This document shows positions 1-6,042 of a stretch of 12,285 nt of DNA, piece after piece. Numbering within the stretch: position 1 is the first letter of the stretch; each line of letters begins with the position of its first letter. This DNA comes from Gammaproteobacteria bacterium (lineage in GTDB: Bacteria > Pseudomonadota > Gammaproteobacteria > Steroidobacterales > Steroidobacteraceae), in NCBI GenBank assembly GCA_005877965.1, contig VBNP01000122.1, positions 1 to 12,285 of the forward strand, written 5' to 3'. The notes beneath the pieces were generated by a model, which made no database searches, was not told the origin of the DNA, and was given only the letters and a program-made list of their open reading frames with translations. The translations under genes were made by a program, and so were the position numbers.

Positions 1-65
1 TAGCGAAAGTGCGCCGCCTGCTGCGCCGGGTCGCGCTCGCTCGGCGTGCGGCTCCTCGCGCTCAC
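1..65 (-). CDS. paaC: PaaC, phenylacetyl-CoA epoxidase structural subunit (N-terminal fragment)
   Basis: Only the first 21 codons are present; the gene leaves the window on the left. A GTG start at 65-63 overlaps the TGA stop of paaB (64-62). The frame stays open to base 1 and ends with a stretch reading AQQAAHFR, which resembles the start of the first helix of PaaC proteins just before their conserved LRLGD-type segment. In the family, PaaC is the structural partner of catalytic PaaA in the PaaABC(D)E monooxygenase, which epoxidises the ring of phenylacetyl-CoA. The call rests mainly on position directly after paaB and on the coupled start; 21 residues are too few for an independent identification. 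No strong ribosome binding site is visible (GAGG lies 11 nt upstream), so translation probably depends on coupling to paaB. Confidence 0.6.
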   Translation of the reverse strand, partial: MSARSRTPSERDPAQQAAHFR

Positions 66-346
66 AGGTTCTTGACCTCTTCCGGGATGGCATAGAAGGT
101 CGGATGCCGGTACACCTTGTCCCGCGCCGGCTCGAACAGCGCGTCGGCCTCTTCGGGGTCCGAGGCGATGATATCCGCCGAGCGCACCACCCACAGGCTC
201 ACGCCCTCCTGGCGGCGCGTATACACGTCGCGCGCGTGCTCGATCGCCATGCGCGCGTCCGCGGCATGCAGGCTCCCGACGTGCTTGTGCTCGAGTCCCG
301 AGCGCGAGCGGATGAAGACTTCATACAGCGGCCAATCCTCGCTCAT
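62..346 (-). CDS. paaB: PaaB, phenylacetyl-CoA 1,2-epoxidase subunit
   Basis: This 94-residue protein has the usual PaaB length and pattern: YEVFIRSRSGLEHKHVGSLHA at the N-terminus, followed by ADARMAIEHARDVYTRR and the segment VSLWVVRSADI, ending in the family-typical FYAIPEEVKNL. In the family PaaB is a small non-catalytic subunit needed for a functional epoxidase with PaaA, PaaC and the reductase PaaE, acting in the cytoplasm on phenylacetyl-CoA. Its ATG (346-344) overlaps the paaA stop in an ATGA arrangement, and GGAGG sits four bases upstream inside the end of paaA, so the start is well supported. Its own stop overlaps the paaC GTG. It is therefore the second gene of a tightly coupled paaABC operon controlled from upstream of paaA. 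Confidence 0.95.
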   Translation of the reverse strand: MSEDWPLYEVFIRSRSGLEHKHVGSLHAADARMAIEHARDVYTRRQEGVSLWVVRSADIIASDPEEADALFEPARDKVYRHPTFYAIPEEVKNL

Positions 347-1365
347 GAGGCCTCCGGTTCCATGCCGCCTGCGGCCTGCGGTGTGCGGCGGTGTTGCTTC
401 ACGGCGTGCGCGGCCGCCGCCTCGCGCACCCAGCGACCGGCCTCATCCGCCGTGCGCCGCGCCTCGAGCCGTTCACGGTTGCAGGGTCCGTTGCCCTTGA
501 GCACCGCGTGGAACTCGTTCCAGTCGATCGGGCCGATCAGATAATGCTGCGTGCCGGGATCGAAGCGCAGCTCGCGGTCGGGGATCGAGAGCCCGAGAAA
601 CTGCGCCTGCGGCACGGTGATATCGATGAATTTCTGGCGCAGCTCGTCGTTGCTGAAGCGCTTGATCTTCCAGCGCATCGACTGGGCGGTGTGCCTGGAG
701 TCGGCATCGCTCGGGCCGAACATCATGATCGAGGGCCACCACCAGCGGTTGAGCGCGTCCTGCGCCATCGCCCGCTGTGCGCCACTCCCCTGCGCCAGCG
801 TCAGCATGATCTCGAACCCCTGGCGCTGATGAAAGCTCTCCTCCTTGCAGATGCGCACCATGGCACGCGCGTACGGGCCATAGGAGCAGCGGCAGATGGG
901 GATCTGGTTCATGATCGCCGCGCCATCGACCAGCCAGCCGATCGCGCCCACGTCCGCCCAGGTCAGTGTCGGGTAGTTGAAAATGCTCGAGTACTTGGCG
1001 GTGCCGGACAGCAGCTGCTCGAACATCTGCGCCCGTGAGATGCCGAGCGTCTCCGCGGCGCTGTACAGGTACATGCCGTGGCCGCCCTCGTCCTGCACCT
1101 TGGCGATCAGCACCGCCTTGCGCCGCAGGCTCGGCGCGCGCGTGATCCAGTTGCCCTCCGGGAGCATGCCGACGATTTCCGAGTGGGCGTGCTGGGAGAT
1201 CTGCCGGATCAGGGTCTGGCGATACGCATCCGGCATCCAGTCCTTGGGCTCGATCTTGTCCTCGGCATCGACGCGCGCCTGGAAACGCTGCGCCAGCGCG
1301 GCGGACTCGCCGCCGGCGGCGGGCACGGGTTCCTTGCCGTGGGTATCGAGCGCCTGGGTGTACAT
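343..1365 (-). CDS. paaA: PaaA, phenylacetyl-CoA 1,2-epoxidase catalytic subunit
   Basis: PaaA carries the carboxylate-bridged di-iron centre that inserts one oxygen atom into the ring of phenylacetyl-CoA, the first ring-modifying step of aerobic phenylacetate breakdown. The 340-residue protein is colinear with E. coli PaaA from about residue 37 onward. Visible hallmarks are KIEPKDWMPDAYR (37-49), SEIVGMLPEGNW (62-73), the metal-site segment QDEGGH (91-96; E. coli has QDEAGH) and the second EExxH-type segment KEESFH (174-179). FNYPTLTWADVGAIGWLVDG follows the first site. I chose the ATG at 1365 because many homologues begin MYTQ. The frame also opens at a TTG at 1383, giving six more residues. 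Neither start has a good Shine-Dalgarno sequence. The C-terminal tail after HAVKQH is about 15 residues longer than in E. coli and probably disordered. It is first gene of the operon, divergent from paaX. Confidence 0.95.
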   Translation of the reverse strand: MYTQALDTHGKEPVPAAGGESAALAQRFQARVDAEDKIEPKDWMPDAYRQTLIRQISQHAHSEIVGMLPEGNWITRAPSLRRKAVLIAKVQDEGGHGMYLYSAAETLGISRAQMFEQLLSGTAKYSSIFNYPTLTWADVGAIGWLVDGAAIMNQIPICRCSYGPYARAMVRICKEESFHQRQGFEIMLTLAQGSGAQRAMAQDALNRWWWPSIMMFGPSDADSRHTAQSMRWKIKRFSNDELRQKFIDITVPQAQFLGLSIPDRELRFDPGTQHYLIGPIDWNEFHAVLKGNGPCNRERLEARRTADEAGRWVREAAAAHAVKQHRRTPQAAGGMEPEAS

Positions 1366-1373
1366 GGGGGTAC

Positions 1374-1401
1374 TTGCTGCCAAGACCCGGTCTGATATGA
1401 C
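1374..1401 (+). promoter_or_regulatory. Candidate sigma-70-type promoter for paaX
   Basis: TTGCTG (1374-1379) and TATGAC (1396-1401) are separated by 16 bp and would start transcription near 1408, giving a leader of about 44 nt before the paaX ATG and placing the start between the operator arms. An alternative is TTTAAT at 1441-1446, which would start transcription at or very near the ATG and make the message leaderless; this would fit the absence of a Shine-Dalgarno sequence there. The two cannot be separated by eye. Confidence 0.25.
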
Positions 1402-1436
1402 ACAAGACTAGCACGGAGACGTAGGTTTTTGTGTCA
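1398..1436. promoter_or_regulatory. Putative PaaX operator between paaA and paaX
   Basis: An inverted repeat with perfect 8-bp arms, TGACACAA at 1398-1405 and TTGTGTCA at 1429-1436, lies in the gap between the divergent paaA and paaX genes. Written as hexamers it is TGACAC-N27-GTGTCA. The PaaX operator described for enterobacteria and pseudomonads is, as I recall it, TGATTC-N27-GAATCA, so outer bases and spacing match while the inner bases differ. PaaX bound here would cover candidate start sites in both directions and release on binding phenylacetyl-CoA. The repeat is seen; PaaX binding is inferred. Confidence 0.6.
1405..1413 (-). promoter_or_regulatory. Candidate extended -10 element of the paaA operon
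   Basis: On the minus strand the bases read TGCTAGTCT, an extended -10 (TG-N-TANNNT). No good -35 lies at 17-18 bp, as allowed for extended -10 promoters. Transcription would begin near 1398, inside the left arm of the putative PaaX operator, which fits simple repression. This rests on pattern only. Confidence 0.3.
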
Positions 1437-1451
1437 CAATTTTAATCCCCC

Positions 1452-2387
1452 ATGGACCGCAAGCCGCGCGCGCCGCTCCCCGCCCCCGTTCGGGCCGTGC
1501 TGCGCAATTTTCGCGCGCAGCGCCCGCTGCGCGGCGGCTCGCTCCTGGTCACGCTCTTCGGCGACTCGATCGCGCCCCGCGGCGGTGCGGTCACCCTCGG
1601 CAGTCTGATCCGCCTCGCCGCGCCCTTCGGCCTCACCGAGCGCCTGGTGCGCACCTCGGTGGCACGGCTGGCGCGCGAGGGCTGGCTGGCGGCGCAGCGC
1701 TCCGGCCGCCGCAGCGAGTACCAGCTTACGCGCACCGGCGCGCAGCGCTTTGCAGCAGCGACGCGGCGCATCTACGGCGAGAGTCCCTCGGTGTGGGACG
1801 GGAAGTGGACGCTCGTGGTGGTGCCACCGGGTGGGCCGCGCCGCGCGCCCTTGCGCGAGGAACTGAAGTGGCTCGGCTTCGGGCAGCTCAACCCCTCGCT
1901 GTTCGCCCATCCCGGCTGCACCCCCGGACAGGCACGCAGTTGGTTGCGCAATGTACGCGGGGCCCGGGATGCACTGCTGCTGCAGGGCATCAGCACCGAT
2001 CTCGGCAACGACCGCCGGCTCGCGAGGCGCGGCTGGGATCTGAAGGATCTCGCCCGCCGCTACCGCCGTTTCGTGGCGAGTTTCGCGCCGGTCGAGTCGC
2101 TCCTCGGTCCGGGCGCGGCACTCCCCGCCGACACGGCGTTCCTCATCCGTACGCTGCTGATCCACGAGTATCGCAAGATTCACCTGCGCGATCCGCTGCT
2201 GCCGCCGGCGCTGTTGCCGCCGCACTGGGTGGGAACGGCCGCCTACGAGGTGTGCCGCCGCCTGTATGCGCGGGTGTTTCCCGCAGCCGAGAGTTACCTG
2301 TCAGCGAGCGCGCACCAGCTGCACCGGCCCTTGCCGGCCGCAAACTCCGCGGCACACGCGCGCTTCGGCGGCATCGCGCGGCGCTGA
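1452..2387 (+). CDS. paaX: PaaX-family transcriptional repressor of phenylacetate degradation
   Basis: This 311-residue protein matches the PaaX family in length and layout. An N-terminal winged helix-turn-helix (about 26-95) contains RPLRGGSLLVTLFGDSIAPR, then the recognition-helix region LTERLVRTSVARLAREGWL (61-79) and the wing RSGRRSEYQLT. A central segment has the family pattern WDGKWTLVVVPP. The C-terminal domain includes LLIHEYRKIHLRDPLLPPALLPPHWVG, typical of PaaX. In characterised bacteria PaaX represses paa operons and is released by phenylacetyl-CoA, the product of PaaK. Here it is divergent from paaA across about 86 bp holding a probable operator, so it probably represses paaABC and possibly itself. 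The ATG at 1452 is preceded by TTTAATCCCCC with no Shine-Dalgarno sequence, so a leaderless message is possible. Hairpins follow the stop. Confidence 0.92.
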   Translation: MDRKPRAPLPAPVRAVLRNFRAQRPLRGGSLLVTLFGDSIAPRGGAVTLGSLIRLAAPFGLTERLVRTSVARLAREGWLAAQRSGRRSEYQLTRTGAQRFAAATRRIYGESPSVWDGKWTLVVVPPGGPRRAPLREELKWLGFGQLNPSLFAHPGCTPGQARSWLRNVRGARDALLLQGISTDLGNDRRLARRGWDLKDLARRYRRFVASFAPVESLLGPGAALPADTAFLIRTLLIHEYRKIHLRDPLLPPALLPPHWVGTAAYEVCRRLYARVFPAAESYLSASAHQLHRPLPAANSAAHARFGGIARR

Positions 2388-2412
2388 GGCGCCGTGGCGG
2401 CGGCGGGCACCG

Positions 2413-2430
2413 GGGCTCCGGCGTGAGCCC
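2413..2430. terminator. Short hairpin after paaX
   Basis: GGGCTC (2413-2418) and GAGCCC (2425-2430) form a perfect 6-bp stem with a 6-nt loop, beginning 26 nt after the paaX stop. No T run follows. It may act together with the larger hairpin at 2443-2479 or be chance pairing in GC-rich DNA. Confidence 0.3.
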
Positions 2431-2442
2431 TCGACCGTTGGT

Positions 2443-2479
2443 CGGCTGGGAGATCGGCTATGTGTCGGTCTCCCAGCCG
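2443..2479. terminator. Long stable hairpin between converging genes, probable bidirectional terminator
   Basis: An 11-bp perfect stem, CGGCTGGGAGA (2443-2453) with TCTCCCAGCCG (2469-2479), can extend inward by five more pairs, including two G-T wobbles, to a 5-nt loop (TATGT). It sits 55 nt after the paaX stop and 16 nt before the end of the converging exported-protein gene, where a terminator serving both would lie. There is no T tract on either strand, so it may act as a stem-only terminator or an mRNA 3' end stabiliser. Confidence 0.55.
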
Positions 2480-2495
2480 CCGCCCGAAGTTCGGG

Positions 2496-4502
2496 CTAGT
2501 GGCCCGAGCGGCAATCTACTCGACGGCAGATGCCGCCGGTTGCTTTCTTCTGCCGCGTGAAGTACGTGACAGACGTACCCGCATGGTTATCCGCGTAGGC
2601 AACGTTGATGAGATGGTTCGTCGGGTCAATCGCGATCTGGAAGAAGTCGGCAAGGGTGCGGTCGGAGCTGCCAGTGAGACCGCCGGTTGAGATCGACCCC
2701 GTGTGGTTGATGTGGTCGGTAGCTTGGCTCAGCGTGAAAACCGGCGCGCTAGCGTGGCCGTTGACGGTCTCCGCAACGTAGACGTTCCAGTTTGCTGAAA
2801 TCGCGTTCGAATTGCCGACTAGATCGGCACCATACCACGCGATGGCCACGTGGCCGTTCGCATCGGCCGCGACCCAGGGGAACACGTTCGACTTTCCAGC
2901 TTGGGACGTGTTCTGCGTCACCATGATGGCCGGAGACCAGCTCGTCCCATGAGTCGTCGAGTACGAGTAATAGATGTCCCTGTTGTCCGACCAGACGGCG
3001 TACACGTAGCCGAAGTCGTCTACCGCGAGCGCGGGGAACAGATTGCCGAGGCCGGCCCCGCTAGGACAGGTCGAACCGGCCCCGCAACTGAAGATCTTGT
3101 AGACAGTGAACGATAGCGTGTGACTCGTGAGACTCACGCCCGAAGCCACGCCAACATAGACGGCGTTGAGGAAGTTGGCGCTGTTGTTCGCGTTGTCCAC
3201 AGGGTTGTCGGGGCCCACAAAGATCTGATACAGGTTGCCGTGGCTTGCAGTACTACTGCGGTCCACCTTGATCTGGCCGGCGATGTTGCCGGTAGGAGGA
3301 CCGACGCTCAGCGCTGTCGTGGCGTCAACAACGGCTGTCTCCGGGACGACGTCCGTATAGGTCAGGCCTCCATCGTTCGAGCGTTGCACAAAGATTTGGG
3401 AGGTTGTTCCAAAATCGTGATATTCCATGTAGACGTGATTCGGATCGTCCAAGGCGTCGATCCACATGCGATCGTCGAAGGGAACCCCGGCCGCGGCCAC
3501 GTCCGGAGTACTGAAGGTATCGGCGCGGTTGGTGGAATGGCTGCCGGTAACTTCCGCTGCGGTGAGGCTGACCACGGCTAGATTTGGAACGTTGTTTAAT
3601 GGGTTCGCAGCGTTCACGGCGACGTCCCCATCGCCTCCTCCCGGCGCCAACCCGCTCGTAGTGCAAAAAGTGGTTACGAAGATGCCGCAATCAGGCTGAC
3701 CTTCGTACTTGAACCGCAGGGTTCCGTTAGCGTTCGGTCCTCCGTCTGCAGTCTTATTCCAGCGCCATAGGTCGAGGCCCCCCGGGACTCCGCGGATGGA
3801 TTCGACGTAGATCGTTCCCTGCGAGTCCACGGTCATGCTGGGCTCGACCGCCTGGCCCGCCCCCGCGGGCAGACACAGACTCTCATTGGGAGTGTAATTC
3901 GCGGTTCCCGGACCAACGTAGGCCGGGACGGCCTGACCACTCGGGCAGTTGTGCTGACCGGTGGGGTTGCTGGGGGGAGCAGCGTTAGCAACATTGATGC
4001 GAATCGGGAAATTGGAGACCCCGGTCGTCGCGTTGAAGCCGACGGTATTCCTCAGAAAGTCCCCGTTCGCCGTGGATATGGTGAATACCGGGATGGTCGA
4101 TGGGGCGGTGACTGCACTGTCACGTATGAGCAGGAGGGCGACGCCTCCTGCGCCCTGACAGTTTGTGGCGATTACGGCGAACAGGGTAGTCCCGCTAAGA
4201 TCACGGGTATCGGCCAGGCAGATTTGCCCCATCGTTGCAGCCGGAAAGTCGGTCAACGAAGCCCCACCGTGTTGGGCGAAGACGAAGTTCTTCGCAATCG
4301 CCACGGTAATGTCCGCGCCCCCATTGGAGGTCGTGGACCACGTCGCCGGAATACAATTTGGATTCCCCGGGGGGGAGACACAGCCGATCGTGTTCGCTGG
4401 TTGGGGCCCGCCGCCAAGGACATCAACACTGTTCTGGGCGGCCAGCGGAGCGGCGCCAAGCAGCAAGGTACCTCCCAACAACAACATCCGTAGGTTCTTC
4501 AT
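2496..4502 (-). CDS. Exported beta-propeller protein, sialidase/Asp-box-like, function unknown
   Basis: The 668-residue product begins with a clear Sec signal peptide (MKNLR then a leucine-rich core, likely cut near residue 22, before QNS). The mature part is rich in Gly, Asn, Thr and Ser with repeated beta-strand patterns such as FPALAVDDFGYVYAVWSDNR (489-508) and FPWVAADANGHVAIAWYGA (541-559), typical of six-bladed sialidase/BNR-type propellers. One Asp-box is well formed, SNDGGLTY (375-382); a degenerate one is STTHGTSW (515-522). Twelve cysteines fall into six close pairs (41/50, 95/115, 186/210, 272/280, 473/479, 659/664), suggesting disulfides and an extracytoplasmic location. I see no sialidase FRIP motif or obvious catalytic set, so an enzyme activity should not be assumed. 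GC content is visibly lower than in neighbours, and an excellent ribosome binding site precedes the ATG. It interrupts the paa locus and may have been acquired horizontally. Downstream it converges on paaX. Confidence 0.75.
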   Translation of the reverse strand: MKNLRMLLLGGTLLLGAAPLAAQNSVDVLGGGPQPANTIGCVSPPGNPNCIPATWSTTSNGGADITVAIAKNFVFAQHGGASLTDFPAATMGQICLADTRDLSGTTLFAVIATNCQGAGGVALLLIRDSAVTAPSTIPVFTISTANGDFLRNTVGFNATTGVSNFPIRINVANAAPPSNPTGQHNCPSGQAVPAYVGPGTANYTPNESLCLPAGAGQAVEPSMTVDSQGTIYVESIRGVPGGLDLWRWNKTADGGPNANGTLRFKYEGQPDCGIFVTTFCTTSGLAPGGGDGDVAVNAANPLNNVPNLAVVSLTAAEVTGSHSTNRADTFSTPDVAAAGVPFDDRMWIDALDDPNHVYMEYHDFGTTSQIFVQRSNDGGLTYTDVVPETAVVDATTALSVGPPTGNIAGQIKVDRSSTASHGNLYQIFVGPDNPVDNANNSANFLNAVYVGVASGVSLTSHTLSFTVYKIFSCGAGSTCPSGAGLGNLFPALAVDDFGYVYAVWSDNRDIYYSYSTTHGTSWSPAIMVTQNTSQAGKSNVFPWVAADANGHVAIAWYGADLVGNSNAISANWNVYVAETVNGHASAPVFTLSQATDHINHTGSISTGGLTGSSDRTLADFFQIAIDPTNHLINVAYADNHAGTSVTYFTRQKKATGGICRRVDCRSGH

Positions 4503-4509
4503 GAATTGT

Positions 4510-4517
4510 TCCTCCCT
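4510..4517 (-). promoter_or_regulatory. Strong ribosome binding site of the exported protein gene
   Basis: AGGGAGGA on the minus strand lies 7 nt before the ATG at 4502 and fixes that start. It is much closer to the Shine-Dalgarno consensus than anything in front of the other main genes here. Confidence 0.85.
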
Positions 4518-4741
4518 GAACTGGGAATTCGGACGTGCCTTGCCTTGGCCGGATGCGCGGCTTCAACCCATACCAGTAGCGGTGCTGTCTTTATTAGGGG
4601 ACGAATGCTAGTCAGGAGGAAGGACGCTTGTGAATAGGCGCTTGCCCATCTGCCTGTCGGAATAATCCTATATCGGTAGGCAGACTCACCGACCAGGGAG
4701 AACTTGCCGTCCACCCCCAGGCGCTGCGTTCAGCCCTGCCG
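4518..4741. other. Non-coding gap between paaK and the exported protein gene
   Basis: This stretch of roughly 220 bases is AT-richer than the paaK side, especially at 4590-4680, and should hold the leader and promoter of the leftward exported-protein gene. I see AT-rich candidates for a -10 (for example the region around 4660-4672) but no convincing -35/-10 pair. A 6-bp inverted repeat, CTGCCT (4650-4655) and AGGCAG (4678-4683), spans an AT-rich centre and could be a weak hairpin or binding site. No terminator with a T run is evident after paaK. A 71-codon open frame across it shows no protein-like character. Confidence 0.4.
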
Positions 4742-6031
4742 CTAACGCGCGGGCCGCTTGTCGATCACGCGCCGCGCCTTGCCCGCCGAGCGCTCGATCG
4801 AGCCCGGGTCACACACCACGACCTGCGTCGAGATGCCGATCGTGCCCTTGATGCTGCCCTGCAGGTCACGCTGCAGGCGCGCGCGCAGCGCGTGATCGCC
4901 GGCGATATCCTCCAGACACTCCACCTTCACCGCCAGCTGATCCAGGTGCGCCTCGCGGGTGAGCTCGAGCTGGTAGTGGGACGCGAGACCCGGGAGCTTC
5001 AGGACCAGCTCCTCGATCTGACTCGGGAACATGTTCACACCCCGGATGATCAGCATGTCATCGCAGCGCCCGGTGATTCTTGCCATACGGCGCATCGAGC
5101 GCGCCGTCGGCGGCAGGAGTGAGGTCAGATCGCGGGTGCGGTAGCGGATCATCGGCAGGGCTTCCTTGGTGAGCGACGTGAGCACCAGCTCGCCCTGCGC
5201 GCCCTCGGGCAACAACTTCCCGGTCGCTGGGTCGATGATCTCCGGGTAGAAGTGATCCTCCCAGATCACCGGGCCGTCCTGGGTCTCGATGCACTCGCTC
5301 GCCACGCCCGGTCCCATCACTTCCGACAGGCCGTAGATATCCAGGGCCTGAAGTCCCGCGCGGCTTTCGATCTGCGCGCGCAGCGCCTCGGTCCAGGGTT
5401 CGGCGCCGAAGATGCCGGTGCGGAGCGACGTCGAGGCCGGATCGAGCCCCTGGCGCAGGAACTCCTCAACGATGGCGAGCATGTAGGACGGCGTGACCAT
5501 AATGATGTCGGGCCTGAAATCGCAGATGAGCTGCACCTGCCTCTGGGTCTGTCCTCCGGAGACCGGCACCACCGTGCAACCCAGGAGCTCCGCGCCGTAA
5601 TGCGCACCCAGGCCCCCCGTGAACAGCCCGTAGCCATAGGCGATGTGCACCATGTCGCCGCGGCGTCCTCCCGCGGCGCGGATGGAACGCGCTACCAGCG
5701 CTGCCCAGGTGTCGAGGTCGCGGCGGGTATAGCCGACCACGGTCGGCTTGCCGGTGGTGCCGCTCGAGGCGTGGATGCGGACCACCTGCTCACGCGGCAC
5801 GGCGAACAGGCCGAACGGATAGCCGGCGCGCAGATCGTCCTTGTGCATGAAGGGGAAACGCTCAAGGTCCGCCAGCGTCCTGAGATCGTGCGGGTGAACG
5901 CCGGCGCCCTCGCACTTGCCCCGGTACAGGGGCACGTTCTCGTAGGCGTGACGCACCGACCACCTGAGGCGCTGCAGCTGCAGGGCGCGCAGCTCGTCCT
6001 CGCTGGCGCGCTCGATGGGTTCAAGCTCCAC
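4742..6031 (-). CDS. paaK: Phenylacetate-CoA ligase
   Basis: PaaK activates phenylacetate with ATP and CoA to phenylacetyl-CoA, the entry step of the pathway and the source of the PaaX inducer. The 429-residue protein has the full set of ANL-superfamily features of the PaaK branch: PIERASEDELRALQLQRLRW near the start, the P-loop SSGTTGKPT (89-97), YGLSEVMGPGVASEC (233-247), the hinge region GRCDDMLIIRGVNMFPSQIEE (321-341) and the C-terminal lysine motif GKARRVIDKRP (417-427), where K418 should act in adenylation. The start is a GTG at 6031, 11 nt after the stop of the upstream E2 gene; an ATG at 6041 is out of frame. The Shine-Dalgarno sequence is weak. It is last gene of an operon with 2-oxoacid dehydrogenase genes and not beside paaABC, from which a lower-GC gene separates it. 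A related aryl-acid substrate is possible, but phenylacetate is the best call. Confidence 0.93.
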   Translation of the reverse strand: MELEPIERASEDELRALQLQRLRWSVRHAYENVPLYRGKCEGAGVHPHDLRTLADLERFPFMHKDDLRAGYPFGLFAVPREQVVRIHASSGTTGKPTVVGYTRRDLDTWAALVARSIRAAGGRRGDMVHIAYGYGLFTGGLGAHYGAELLGCTVVPVSGGQTQRQVQLICDFRPDIIMVTPSYMLAIVEEFLRQGLDPASTSLRTGIFGAEPWTEALRAQIESRAGLQALDIYGLSEVMGPGVASECIETQDGPVIWEDHFYPEIIDPATGKLLPEGAQGELVLTSLTKEALPMIRYRTRDLTSLLPPTARSMRRMARITGRCDDMLIIRGVNMFPSQIEELVLKLPGLASHYQLELTREAHLDQLAVKVECLEDIAGDHALRARLQRDLQGSIKGTIGISTQVVVCDPGSIERSAGKARRVIDKRPAR

Positions 6032-6042
6032 GGCCGCCCATC

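Noticed and set aside
391..1038. Plus-strand open frame across paaA
   Set aside because: It lies opposite an unambiguous paaA, with low-complexity translation and no ribosome binding site.
1434..2225. Minus-strand open frame across paaX
   Set aside because: It is antisense to PaaX, which has a clear winged-helix and C-terminal domain, and its Arg/Ala-rich translation matches nothing I recognise.
4650..4683. Inverted repeat CTGCCT/AGGCAG as a terminator of paaK
   Set aside because: The stem is only 6 bp with a 22-nt loop and has no T run, so it was noted only within the gap entry.
4499..4714. 71-codon minus-strand frame in the gap upstream of the exported-protein gene
   Set aside because: No ribosome binding site or domain was seen, and it covers the leader and ribosome binding site of the exported protein.
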